Below, piece by piece: positions 1 through 12,000 of a DNA stretch of 64,000 nucleotides. A model generated the notes under the pieces. It was not told where the DNA came from, ran no database searches, and worked only from the letters and a program-made list of their open reading frames with translations. The translations under genes were made by a program, and so were the position numbers. Within the stretch, counting starts at the first letter, position 1. The number at the start of each line of letters is the position of its first letter. The DNA is from Apostichopus japonicus (Eukaryota; Echinodermata; Holothuroidea; Aspidochirotida; Stichopodidae): contig NC_092564.1 in NCBI RefSeq assembly GCF_037975245.1, positions 18,444,984-18,508,983 of the forward strand, in the 5' to 3' direction.

Positions 1-181
1 AGATTGGTATGAAAGGCATATTAGTGAAAACAGGTTTGGTTGTCATTATTTAATTCATTTAAGCAGTACAATAGGTGATGAATATATAGTACTGTAGCTA
101 TACGGCTTATCCAATATCAAAAAGATTAATAAACGTTACTAAATACTATTTTCTCATGCCGTTTTGTGTAACTTGGAACCA

Positions 182-272
182 GTGGCGTGGTTGAGTGGGT
201 TAAGGTGGTAGCATCAGAAGCATGTGAAACCTACCATTTGGGAGGTCAGGGGTTCGATCCTTGGCTGGCCAT
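182..272 (+). mobile_element. tRNA-derived SINE head
   Basis: The stretch has the layout of a tRNA gene: an A-box-like block (TGGTTGAGTGGGTTAAGG) near 188-206 and a perfect B-box (GGTTCGATCC) at 251-260. It is longer than a normal tRNA and the arms do not pair cleanly. It is therefore best read as the RNA polymerase III promoter part of a SINE or a tRNA pseudogene, not a working tRNA. The 3' limit of the element is not visible. Confidence 0.6.
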
Positions 273-1227
273 AGTAAGGTGGGTGAAAAGGAGAAAGCCA
301 GTTTTTCCCATCTAAAATGGTATTGTGAAAATTTTGAATGAGCTTAAATGTGAATTGGATGGTCACCCAACGTGAAGTGTATTAATTACAAGCGATTTGA
401 CTTCTCCCACATATAAGTGGCTAATTATAGTGTAGTAAAATAACTGCCTTGCAGGCCATTATAAATAATTAATCACCAGCTTTAAAGAACCATTTGATGA
501 ATTCATTACAGACTTCTTCATATTGTTTACTTATGATGATTGCACCATGTTAGTAACTATAAGAATTTTCAAAATCATGGTTAGCTTGAATCTATTAACT
601 GTGATTTCTGTTTGGGGCATTCACATACTGCCATGTCCATATATATATATTTGTGTCATATTAAATCTTGGAAAGTTGATTTAATCTCAGACATGTCCTT
701 TAGCCTCCTGTTTTCCTTAGTGGAGGAGACTCCAAAGTTTATCCACAGAAGTTAATAGTTTGGTATTTTAAAGCCCAGAATTAGTAACAGGAAGGCACTC
801 TCATTTTGATAAATTAAAGGAACAGTTTAAAAACTCAGTTCCCAGGCCAAGCCAGTTAGGGTTGAATGTTGTTCAGATAAAGTTGAAAGTTTAGAATATG
901 AGATTCATTCAAGAAATGTGTATTTTTAGTATTGATTATGAGAACAGACTGGTTCTGCATCTGGTAGTTTGCCATATCCTTGCCGACAATATTGCAAAAT
1001 ATGTCCACTTTGCATAACGCAAAAGTACCATTTTCCAGAACCGAGTAAACTGCCTTCTGCCCTTCATCACTTGATGAGAAAGTAACTGCAAACATCCTTT
1101 ATAATAACCATACTCTGTAGTACTGCATGTGTAATTTTAGATTCTAGAAAATATAGTGATATCACATCATTTTTAAGAAGTTAATATTTTGGGTGCTTTG
1201 TCATTTTTTTCTCTACTTTATTAACAG

Positions 1228-1331
1228 GAAAATACAGAGATGGAGATGAAAGAAAGATTGACCCACCTCCATCTTGTGTTGCTGAAAACTTTGCCTCAGC
1301 TGTTGATCTCATTTTAAAAGAAGGAACGTAA
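1228..1331 (+). CDS. Last coding exon of an unidentified gene (partial)
   Basis: A polypyrimidine tract and TTAACAG acceptor end at 1227. They are followed by an open frame that starts with the last two bases of a split codon and reads KYRDGDERKIDPPPSCVAEN, then FASAVDLILKEGT, then TAA at 1329-1331. The composition is protein-like and the acceptor is good, so this is probably the 3' terminal exon of a gene lying mostly before the window. I do not recognise the family. The acidic/basic stretch followed by a short helix-like tail gives no functional clue. A possible poly(A) signal AATAAA lies at 1669-1674. The upstream 1.2 kb would then be its last intron; I saw no other convincing exon there. 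Confidence 0.55.
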
Positions 1332-1356
1332 AACAAAGCTCTTTATTGGCTACACC

Positions 1357-1830
1357 CATCAGTAGCCTGCACATGGTCTTGAGAATATTATGATCTTACA
1401 CAATATCTCCGGTGATTTCAAGTGGTGATTTCTGACATGCTGTTTTCAAGTGGTGCTCATAAAATACCTGGGTATATCCTCAGTTACTGAAAACTATATG
1501 TTATGGTAGAAGAGATTGTGTGATTTTCTTGAAACTTGAAATATATTCATTAAATATCCTGAAAGAGTCTTTTTAAGGGTTCCTGTAATTGGAATCCTTC
1601 TTAAACCCAAAGTCAACAGTAGATGTGCTAAATGTGACAGCCAAAAGGAAATAGTAGGAAATAGCAGAAATAAATTGGACGTTAAGTGAACTCATCTTGT
1701 CTCCATCCATCAGTAGCCTGCACATGGTCTTGAGAATATTTATGATTATACACAACATCCCAGGTGATTTCAAGTGAAGAGTCTTTAAGGGTGCCATAAT
1801 TTGATCAATTGGAATCGTACTTGAATTTAA
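1357..1830. repeat. Imperfect tandem duplication in 3' flank
   Basis: A block containing CATCAGTAGCCTGCACATGG occurs at about 1357-1425 and again at about 1706-1773. A second block (GAGTCTTT..AAGGGT..C..TAATT..GGAATC) occurs at about 1564-1600 and 1777-1815. A further block at about 1840-1890 recurs at 3017-3070 (both contain CATTAAATGAATTCAT). These look like old local duplications in the 3' UTR or downstream flank of the gene ending at 1331. Confidence 0.6.
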
Positions 1831-1904
1831 GATGTTTTACCTTTCAAGCTTGGCATTAAATGAATTCATTTTCAAATAGCTGCCAGTTCAATGTTTTCTG
1901 ACTC

Positions 1905-2268
1905 TAGTTGAGCCAGTTTTCCTGTATGGTTTTGAAACATGGACTATTACCAAGCAACTGGAAAGAAAAATAGACAGTTGTTACACAAGATTACTGAGGG
2001 CTGCCCTTGATATTAGTTGGAAACAGAAGATACCCAACACACAGCTTTATGGCGATCTTCCAGAGAACGAAGACTTAGCACAGCTGGTCACTACCACCGA
2101 CACCCAGAAGAAGCAGCCAACAAGTTCATTCTCTGGGAGCCAAAACATGGTACCCCTGGTGCAAGGCATAAAACCTTCCTGCATTTCCTACTAGAGGACA
2201 GTGGTGCTGAAAGTACGTCTGAGCTAGCAACCCTTATGGAAGACAGAAATGACTGGAAATCTTGATGC
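1905..2268 (+). mobile_element. Non-LTR retrotransposon fragment (reverse transcriptase C-terminal end), frameshifted
   Basis: The first part (about 1912-2065) reads FLYGFETWTITKQLERKID, then TRLLRAALDISWK. This is the typical 'lLYGsEtWtltk...RllR...isWkdki' tail of LINE reverse transcriptases. From about 2066 the sense continues in another frame (RRLSTAGHYHRHPEEAANK ... WEPKHGTPGARHKT ... STSELATLMEDRNDW) and stops at 2263-2265. This is the conserved C-terminal tail of the same class of element. The frameshift and the lack of an upstream ORF show it is dead and 5' truncated. A GAC/GAT-rich microsatellite follows at 2332-2372. Confidence 0.85.
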
Positions 2269-2331
2269 CAGATTATTGTCCGGCCAACTTCTCCTACCCC
2301 TCATGATGATAATTCTACCAAGGTCGAACTG

Positions 2332-2372
2332 ATGACGATGACGACAACGACGGTGATGACGACGATGATGAT
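2332..2372. repeat. GAY trinucleotide microsatellite
   Basis: Short imperfect run of GAT/GAC triplets directly downstream of the retrotransposon fragment. It may be the simple-repeat tail of that element. Confidence 0.6.
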
Positions 2373-3292
2373 GCCAGTTCAGCAACTGCATTCTCCTCTG
2401 CAAGATCCCAAATTTTGGTGTCGACTTGAACCGAGAATTAGTTTTATGAATTCGTTAAACAATTTTAGGGGTTGTAGAAAAAATATTTACTGAATATGGA
2501 ATTATGCTAGAAAAATTGATCATTTCTTAGAAGTTAACATCATGCCCTTTCTTGCCCTTAGGGTAGGCGGGGGGGGGGGGGGACTGACAAAGACAAATTA
2601 TGTCCTTATCAGGTCTCTTCCACTTCCATATGTGTTTGATGATGATGTAGTTAGAAATTTAAAGAAATTCAGATCTATAGAAATTTTGGGAAAGATGTTA
2701 AAGGTACTACACCAAAGACATATGTTTGTCTAATTAATATTTCAAACATGAATACTGTTTAAGGTAAAGATATTTTTCACACCAAAGCAAATGGGTTGTA
2801 TATTTTACCTTAAGTTCATGTTTAACCATTCATCGGTAATTCAGAAATGTTAATAAGTTGGTCTCAAACAAGGTTATATTGTGTGTTTTATAACTAAATG
2901 CTAAGTTAGTTTTCTGTATGTACTTTCTTTAATATGATCCAAGAACGAAGGTTGAATAATATCATCAAGGCATTAAGTATTAAAACTTGAACTGAAATAA
3001 TTACCTAGAACTCAAGATGTTTTACCTTCAGAGCTGGTCATTAAATGAATTCATCTTCAAATAGCTATCATTGACATATTATGATAAAATTGCATGTGTT
3101 ATTGTCAAATCTACTGCATAAACAGTGAGCTTCACACAGCAAATCTGTGAGAGTTGGTAAGTATTTGAAAGCCATTTTTGAATAGTAATAATAACATTAT
3201 AATATTTCAATTATGATTCGTGAGTTCTATTCATTTCTCATTTGTGCAATTAAACTGTCTGCCACTTTTATGCGTTCTTGGGTTGTTTTCAT

Positions 3293-3345
3293 TTCAGCCT
3301 CTGAAAAAGATCCTGCTAGGATCAAAACGTTAGGACATAATAGTA
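3293..3345 (+). repeat. Dispersed repeat end with GATCC-loop-GGATC and AAACGT motif (copy 1)
   Basis: Reads TTTCAGCCTCTGAAAAAGATC followed by CTGCTAGGATCAAAACGTTAGG. Related blocks occur at 18,537-18,575 and 29,457-29,505, all on the + strand. The arrangement CTGA..A-GATCC-loop-GGATC-RAAACGT resembles a decayed hammerhead-ribozyme core of the sort carried by Penelope-like elements. This copy lacks conserved core bases, so activity is not expected. Confidence 0.5.
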
Positions 3346-4819
3346 TTACTGTAAGTTATCATCATACTTGAGTATAATATTCCAGAATAAAATTACTTTA
3401 GTAACTAATTGATATTTTTGTCCTGGCTTATTTGCCTTTTTGTCTCTTTTCCTTTCTTTTTTCTGAACGATTTTCGGGGAAGTGTTGAAGTGGATAATTG
3501 AATCAGGATTAGCCACGAAATCTGATGATAATCTGGCTCTTAGCCCAACATCCCCCTCCTGCTGAACCCCACTATGCTCCTTGCCTTTGTCTTTACTTAC
3601 TCCCTCTGAATTCTGTTCCAAATCACCTGTGTTAATATGGTACCACATTACCAACCCCACCCCCTCCTCTCCCACTCTCTTTCTTGACACCCCCCCCTCC
3701 CTGTAGGATGCTACCTGTGAAAGTTTATCTTTACTTATTCTAATATGATTGTGTAGAATACAAGGAAAGAATACCCCTGGGTTAGACACTGTCACTGAAT
3801 GGTTGAAAGAGACACCGTGTCGCATGGGGATGCCACTCAATGACCTAGGTCGCACATGACAAGCGAGGTACTAGGACACTAAAAAGGTATTTGACACCTC
3901 AAACTTGATATCGCTCATATTGTTATTGCTGAGAAGCAACAAAAGACTGGAGGACAATGTTCATTATTTTGTATGATTTCTATTGTTAAATTTTACAAAC
4001 AGTTTATCAAATTAACACAAAGAAAAAATTTATCATTCTGATACCTTAGCTTTTCCCTAAAAAGCACATTACAAAAGTTGAAAAGGTCACTTCATGGTTA
4101 TTATTACAATTTTATGTTTTGGAAAACTCTTTTACCATAATATTGAAATACTCATGCATCCTCCTAGCCTGCAGTAGGTTGATAAGTGAAAGTGACTGGA
4201 ATGCAAGTCTAAGTTAGGATTCAGTTACATGCTCATATTCAGACTGAATTTGATAAATTACAACTATACAGAAAAACCCTGTTCAAGGAAAACTGTCCAG
4301 TGACAAAACTGGTGATGTGTTTAGGCTTGCTATTGACAATTCCTTTAGACAGTACCTGATTTATTGATGACAGCAAATCTATAAACCAAATTTGACACTA
4401 CTAAAAGCTTTTCTATTAGACCGATACTAAACAATTCATATGTTTCACAAAGTACTGATGGCACAAAATTTAAACCACACATTTTCATTTACCATGATCT
4501 GAAGAATTTAATACCACACAGAAAGGCTTAGTTTTTGCCACTTCCATACATCCTCTGCACTTTTAAGTGGATTCAATACCTTAAAAACCTATATCACTAC
4601 ACTGAATTTGAGTAATGGAATTCTCACACGAAAGTACCACTGCAGATTGGGTACAGAATTTCAGAATAAACAGAAAATTATTACTACAAAAATATATTAA
4701 TCTCTATCCTGTTATTTCCTCTGCATGCGGTGTTCATAATTTCAGGCAGAAGATAATTTTCGATGGAACAGAAAGTTACAAAAAGAAATTAAAGTTAAGG
4801 TTTAGTCTTGTTTGAGGCC

Positions 4820-5168
4820 AAGGCCCCATAACACTACTTGAAAACACTTAAGCCCTGGTCATTGGTAATTTGTCACACCCACACACCACAGTGAGCACAA
4901 TTTTAAACAATCCCTACTGGGGCACTACAGCGCACCACATCTACGTGTCCCCTGGGGGAACTTCCCATAGGGTGCGGCCCCAACCGGCGCACGTAACTAT
5001 ATTGACAAGGTATCTCGCAAGTCCCCATTTATACACCAGGGTGAAGGGAGGCAATGGAGATTAAGTGCCTTGCTCAAGGACACAATGTAGTGATCTGGCC
5101 AGGGCACAAACCTGCGATCCTTTAGATCTCCAGTTCACTGCCTCAACCACAACGCTCCACAGAGTAGT
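4820..5168 (-). mobile_element. tRNA-derived SINE, minus orientation (copy 1)
   Basis: Read on the - strand, a tRNA-like head (near 5168-5095) is followed by a core containing TGTGTCCTTGAGCAAGGCAC and a CACCC(T/A)GG.GTATAAATGGG block. The same core occurs in the SINE at 15,421-15,715, also in minus orientation. The 'TTGTGTCCTTGGGCAAG' core is widespread in invertebrate and fish SINEs. The B-box here is degenerate (GGTTTGTGCC), so this copy is old. Confidence 0.7.
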
Positions 5169-5310
5169 AGCAAATGTGTTTCATTCCCCTATAACCTCTA
5201 TTGTTAATGTTTTCAAGTGGTACCACCGACACCTCTGTCCATTCTGACTCCCCGACCATCTTGTTACTTTTGAGACTTTATCAAGACTGCAGAGCAACAT
5301 CAATATTGAC

Positions 5311-5682
5311 AATCCTTAAAGGGTGTGAAGACTCGCGCACAAAGAAACGTCTCATGTCGGTAATCTGACCTAGTTTCGAATGAGGTGTAACAGAAGTGTT
5401 AGACACCACCATCGATCCCAGAAAATACACACACAGCTTGCTACCGTCGGTAATTAGACACCAGTGTACAGTCAATACATACAGCTACGGTCAATACCCA
5501 CAACACAGTGTACATAGCAGCGATGGACATCTCAGGTCTAGATAAAAGATAACAAGGTATCACGTTTCATTACTGTCTGCATTTTGTAACGACAAGAAGA
5601 AAACTTCACCTGCAAGCAACGGAAAGTTAACTTTTTCAGAGCGCGGCATGCGGTTTGGGGCAAGTCTTCAAACTGCTGAAGC
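5311..5682 (+). repeat. Dispersed repeat, arm 1 of an inverted pair
   Basis: About 370 bp that reappear in reverse complement at 16,302-16,690. Shared landmarks in order are CTTAAAGGGTGTGAAG, GTCGGTAATCTGACCTAG, ACAAGGTATCACGTTTCATTAC, CAGACAGT/ACTGTCTGCATTTTGTA, and GCGGTTTGGGGC. No protein homology was seen. It lies in the 3' UTR or flank of the minus-strand PA/PNGase F-like gene. Confidence 0.8.
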
Positions 5683-5816
5683 CCAAACTCATGAGACACT
5701 TGCCTCACATTTTGATGTCTCAAATTCAAAGGCTATACCCTGCTCCCGGATAGTGTTGAAGAAAAAATACCAAACCACCAGTTGGAGAATAAATCATACA
5801 ATATTGTGTGTTATCC

Positions 5817-6076
5817 TTACTTGGCTTTATAGAATACCAAGTAAGAGTACATGATTATTTCTCCTGGATTAGATACAGGGTCAGGGTCAGTTCCATTGAA
5901 CCAACCAAAATATGTGACCGAATGAGAGCTTCCAGAGTTCAGATCATCGGTGATGTCGAACACCCAAGGATCTACTTCCCGTCCATCGCACCAACCGTCT
6001 CTCCCGTAGAGCCATGTGCCGTGTTCGTTGGGCTCGACTCCGAGAGGCGAACGTTCGGCGCATCCTAAAGGCGTAC
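5817..6076 (-). CDS. PA/PNGase F-like gene, coding exon 11 (C-terminal)
   Basis: Acceptor TTACAG. Residues 606-691 read GTPLGCAERSPLGVEPNEHG, then TWLYGRDGWCDGREVDPWVF, then YFGWFNGT and the end SYLVFYKAK; stop TAA at 5819-5817. The GxW...R.GWC.G block is a hallmark of the PNGase F C-terminal domain. No clear AATAAA was located on the - strand just downstream. Confidence 0.93.
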
Positions 6077-9000
6077 CTGTAAAATAAAGAATGTCGGAAG
6101 ATTGAATGTATAGAATTCCATTTATTTCTAAAAGAAGGGGGGAAAAAACATGAGGAAAATAATAAAATAATAATTATCTGTTGTCGCCAGTTTTAACAAT
6201 GTGTGCAGTTAAGTAACACCATAACTTGCATCTTGTACAAATCACTGGCAAAGCAAAGTTAAGAGATTATTCCAAGATACAACTAGAGAGCCGGCAGGCT
6301 TAGTGATTCCTTGCCTCATAAGTTTATATATGGAATCACCTGATTGATAGAGCAACTGAAGTAAATGTGTCCCAAAGTCAAGTTACAGAACATCAGAAAA
6401 GAGTTTCAGATAACTTCACCATCTGCAAAGGAACTACCCCTCTAAGAGTTGATGACAGAAAACAGTCATTAGGGGAAGTGGCAAACCCTCTCAGCCACTT
6501 ACAAGAACAAAGGTCAAATCCAATGACAGTGACATAGAAAAGCCATTCATCAAAGATATGGTTTGAATTTGAGAGCTAACAAGGTTTCCAGACTTTGACC
6601 TCTGTTGACCTGAAATGACCTTCCACCTCACCAGAAAAAAGCATTGAGTTTGTTCTATTCAATATGGTGCTTCCTCATACTAAATATTATTTAAGTTCAT
6701 CCACTAGATGGATTTTGAGTTATAGTGTTCTCAAGGTTTTCAGACTTCTGTTGACCTCAAATGACCTTGGAACCCAATTGATCTGAGAATCTCATGTGAA
6801 GACTCAGTCATAAAGATGCTTGGTGTCCTGAAATTAAATGAAGTTTAAAGGAATAACAAAGGCAGGGATCAAAGACAATTTATATTGTTCAGTAACCTCA
6901 AAACTATCTAATATTAAGTTAACCGCTTTCTGTTGGACTGAATACGCTCGCTTTAAAAATTGGCTACCTAAGGCCTAACCACAATGCACAGTAAGCCGCC
7001 ATTGATGATGCAATATGCCTGAAATTCCACACAGACCCAAATTTCTCATATCACAGGAGGAATCAGATGATAAGGTTATGTAATGATATGTCGGGTCCAG
7101 TATGTGTGTATGTGTGGGTGTATGTATGTATGTATTTTAGATCCTCCTGCAAGCAAGAACTCGCGAAGAAGCCATCATTGGCTTATCAAAGCCGCAAGCT
7201 GACCAAAGTCAGTCTCTTAATACATATTTAACATCCATGATTTAACTTCCAGTCATCGGTTCTTGTGGCCATCGCTGGAGTCCAGAGCTAAACAGACATC
7301 CCTGTGGTGCAGATGTGATAATCAAAGCAAGCACTTCTAAAACAAGGTAGATGACACTTTACCCTTTATCCAATTACTCATAACGACCTCAACATTTCAA
7401 TGATGATGATACATGGTGAAAATATTGCATCGAGAGCTCCTGCTTACCTGCATTGTTGAATGTTTCCACATTGGGATGACTTTCATCGACCACAAAATGA
7501 TGAGATGTCACACAAAATTCTCCGCAGCCATTCTCGTCACTCCCATGTCCAGTAATGATTGCAGCGATTTTAACCTTAAATCAACAAATTAAGACAATAA
7601 ACAGGTATCAATTCTAAACCAAACTTCTTACAAGTTGTTGACATTTCTATGCACCCATTACAGATACTGCTTTCTCATCACTCCCATGTCCAGTAATGAT
7701 TGCCACAATTTTAACCTTAAATTAACAAAAAGACAATAAAACAGGTTTAAATTATAAACCAAACCACTATTGACATTTCTATGCTTGCAAGTAATCATAT
7801 CGAACCTTAAGCCTCAACTCATGACTATATTACAGTAGTCTAGAAAATATTTTATATTGAAACATAGTCCTATAATTATATTACTGTGTATTCTCTCAAG
7901 CCCAGTTAGTATTGCTAACATCTGTTGTGGTAATTGGCAACACAAATTTCTTATGAAGCAGTTACCAACTCACCTGTTTGACATCACTGGGTATGGTGAA
8001 GTTAATGGGATGGTACTTTTGGTTGTATTTCTTATCAAATGTTCCACCAACAAATAATGGTGTTATGGTGACCGGTTTTAAAGCGCTACCTGTCGGAAAT
8101 TAGTCAAAGCAGAGGTTAAAGGACCAATGACAAATATTAAACTAGGAACATGGCACAGGTTGAACTCTGACTGTGTTGAGTAATTTGGAAAATAAATTAT
8201 AAAAGGAATCAATTATTTATACATCTTGATGTGTGTTTAAGATAAAAACTGTAATAAGGTTTCGTTTGCCAATAACGAACAAACCGATAGACACAGAACT
8301 CTGGATGAATGAAATCAGCTAACTGGAACTGTATTCTGTCATTTTAACAAGTTACAACAGATATTACATCACAAGATTTTTGTTTGATTGTTGAGGTTCT
8401 TTTCCAGGTGATCTTCTCAAAAGTATAGTAACAGTGAACAGCTTGCACATGCACCAACACCAACACCACATACACACACTGCATATTCACCCATGACAAC
8501 AAGCATGCATGTACTGTACAGGCACCCATGCCAACAAGCACACATGCACTGTGCATGCACCAATGTCAACAACATACACAAACTGCATGTGTACCCTTGC
8601 ACTGTACAGGCACCCATGCCAACAAACAGACATGCACTGTGCATGCACCAATGCCAACAACATACACACACTACATATGCACCCATGACAACAAGCATGC
8701 ATGCACTGTACACAAGCACCCATGCCAACAAACACACATGCACTGTGCATGCACCAATGCCAACAACATACACACACTACATATGCACCCATGACAACAA
8801 GCATGCATGCACTGTACAGGCACCCATGCCAACAAACAGACATGCACTGTGCATGCACCAATGCCAACAACATACACACACTACATATGCACCCATGACA
8901 ACAAGCATACATGCACTGTACATGCAACCAAGACAACAAACACATCATGCACCACACAAACACCAAAGCCAACTACCACATATTAATTGCACATGCACAC

Positions 9001-12000
9001 ATGCCAATAACACAAGCACCCATGCCAACAGACACATGCACCCACACAAACAGACATACATGGTGTGCTACAGGGATTCAGAAAGAGTTCTGTTAGTCTG
9101 AGATACCAATAATTTCTTTCAAAACTTAAAGCACCTTTAAAGTCAATTTGGAATCTCACATGCTTTGAAAAGTTGACATCTGGCTTATGGTATCAAAGTA
9201 TGGATCTATGGATTCAGAGTCAGTTCTCTGTTTTCATGTGTTAGACTTACTGGAACTAACTCCCGTCGAGGTCTTTGAGAATCGTAAATTTAAAGATGGT
9301 TTCCATGCCGCAGCCCAAGGAACTGTTTTCATGGTGAAGTTACATGTGGTTGACGTGAGAAGAGGCAGGAGGGCTGTCACATCTGTCAACCACCTCCCAA
9401 TCCTCCTAAAATTAGAGGTGAAGAGATGAAGTTACTGCAGGCTGGTTGTTTTAGAAAAATGTAATACCTCCAACTATGGAAGTACATGCCACAACATATA
9501 ATGCGAGCTGGTGTGTAATGTAACACTTCCAGGTATACATGTACATGACACAGAATGTACTGTTAGCTGGTTGTGTTGGTAATAAACAACCACCAATAGA
9601 TGCAAGTAAATGAACAGTCATGTACGGTTAGCTGGTTGTGTTTGTAATGTAACACCTCCAACAATGTAAGTACAAGAACAAAGCAAGTACTATTAGCCAG
9701 TTGTGTTTGTAATGTTATACCTCCAACAATGTAAGTACATGGTAAAACACTGTACTGTATGGCATTAGTTTGCTATACATACATTCATGTTGAAAAGCTA
9801 GTCAGTCACATATTTCAAAACTAATACACTCATCGAAGCCTAACACACTATTACAGTTCATGTACTGAAGCCTTTCCTAATTTGCATATATACAAGTTTG
9901 GGTCAGAGGAAATACTTACTGAGATCATAATGACAGATACATGTTCTATTTATTTCACTACAAGACCATTGGCCCTGGTGACAAATGCATAACTTAAAAG
10001 TTCTATAATACACAACAAACATGTTCATCTTCTTCTTTGGGAAACAAAAAAATATCAGTAATTCAAATATTCCATTCAGTAAGTCAATAAGTCAATAATT
10101 CCTTGAGCTTTATGATCACTCCATAAACTACGAATTCAGCTAGTATTTCAAAATAAAGTTTTCCTTTTTAATTTTGACACATGTGTCTACAAATCACAAG
10201 CATATCAATTAATTGGCAGTAAGTGAGTACCCCAGAAAATCAAAAAGGTTTCTCCACCCTACCTCCTAAATGGAGTAATCCATCTGCCTAGTTCTTGCCC
10301 ACACAGGGGCGACTCAGCATCGCAGCATACATACAGTTGGACCGTATGGTCCCAGGGAGGGCATTCTTCGTCCCTGGTTCCGGGACAAGACAGCGAGGCA
10401 TCAAGTTCAAACTTGTCATACTTCAGTAACTCTGAAATCATTTTAGAGCAAAAAAATCATATTCCTAGGGTTGCTTTTATCATGTAGCATGGACACTGCG
10501 AAGTTCAGACACCTAAGCCTTAAAACACCCCAAAACTATACCTGCCTTTTATTGACAAATATGTAAGTACTTGCTTGCAAACGGGTCATTTTGGACAGAA
10601 AATAACTGTAGCTTCGTAGCTTTTTGTGAAATAGGCTCTTGTTGTAGGTTTTCATGGTGAAATCGTGTATTACTTAGGGGTGTCCGAACTTTGCAGTGTT
10701 CCGAACTTTGCAATACTGACTATATCTTTGTTTTGTTTTTTTCCTTTTCATTCATAAATTTAATGCCCAAAAATGTCAGTACAGAATCAAACAAGTACAG
10801 AAAACAAACTAATAACAAAGGAGTTGAAATCAAATGAAGCCTCATTAACAATGTCTGCTGTACTTAATGAGAAGTCTGTAAGTTTAAAAATAGCCTAATA
10901 GGGGGAAAATGACAAAATGTGAAGCCATTAAAAGAGCTTTCATTATGAAAATCTTCTTTTTTCTTCCTAATTTGTTGTTAACAAGCAGATTTTTGTATCC
11001 AGTGGAAACAACTGGGCCAGTAATTGGGAAACAGGGGAATAAGGTGAATTAATCTCTCTCACAAGACAAAAACAACACAGTTCACACCTCAGATTGGCAC
11101 GTTTCTTTTCCATACTTAAATACATCAAGCACAGTTTGGGATGTTCTGCTTGCAATTGAAGTATCTCTCAAGACACAAAAATACATCCGTGCAAATGATC
11201 TGTTAAGGTTTTTTCACTAGATTCACAAAAAGGTGTTTTAATGTCTCAAGAGTGTCTTCTAAGCTTAAAAAACTAAACCATGACTCTGTCTTGGCCTAGT
11301 TAGATATAGCCTCTGACTTCGTAGTCAAATAGTAGTCAAAACAATGTTTCCAACATAGGGATTCAACTAACGTATCAAGAGGAGGGAAAAAATTTACATC
11401 TCCGAAGATGAAAACAGTAGGAGCTGAAAGGATACCCAAGGTAGAGATGAGAATGCAATTGTTACACAAAGATGGGTAAGTGCAGAGGACAGTTAATACA
11501 TTCAAGATAATGGAATTGGCTATCTTTGCACTATTAGATCTCCCTCCCACTACTGTTCGCACTTCCACCTATGGGGAACCTTGTTTTGCTAGATCAGCTC
11601 CACAGCTCTGGAACAGTCTCCCCTTACATCTGAAAACAATCCAGCATGTGTCAACTTTCCAGAAAGAACTCAAGACGTTCTTATTCATGAATGCGTATCC
11701 ATTTGTTTAATGACTGTTGTGTCCATTTTGGGTACTTTGCTCCTGCAGCGCTTCTAAGCAGTTTTTTTTAACTGGATAAAAGCGCTTTACAAATTCTTAT
11801 ATTATTATTGTGGATACACTGGATTACAGTATACAGTATTATATTGTTTAGTTTTTGCCACAAGTGACACCTTGATCAAATTGGTTATTTGCAAAAATTT
11901 GCCTTTGTCACAGCCAGCTGTTTTCTTCAATACAAAGTATGCTTTCATGTAATCAAATGTATCAGTAAACATATAACACATAACACATATATCATATAAT

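Larger units (their letters stand above)
1332..5816. other. Convergent intergenic region
   Basis: Apart from the repeats listed separately (local duplications, LINE fragment, SINE at 4.8-5.2 kb, dispersed repeat at 5.3-5.7 kb), I see no coding signal. It contains the 3' UTRs of the two convergent genes. An open frame on the - strand at 3,346-3,855 has no recognisable domain and low-complexity pyrimidine-rich stretches, and is not called. Confidence 0.6.

Noticed and set aside
3346-3855. 169-aa minus-strand open frame
   Set aside because: Pyrimidine-rich low-complexity parts, no recognisable domain, and no splice or start context.
8440-9065. Possible CRISPR array
   Set aside because: The units are contiguous related subunits without unique spacers, and the window is eukaryotic.
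8487-9101. Long open frames on both strands (202 aa plus, 161 aa minus), Cys/His/Thr-rich
   Set aside because: They read through a ~105-bp minisatellite whose period is a multiple of three; they lie in an intron and have no domain.
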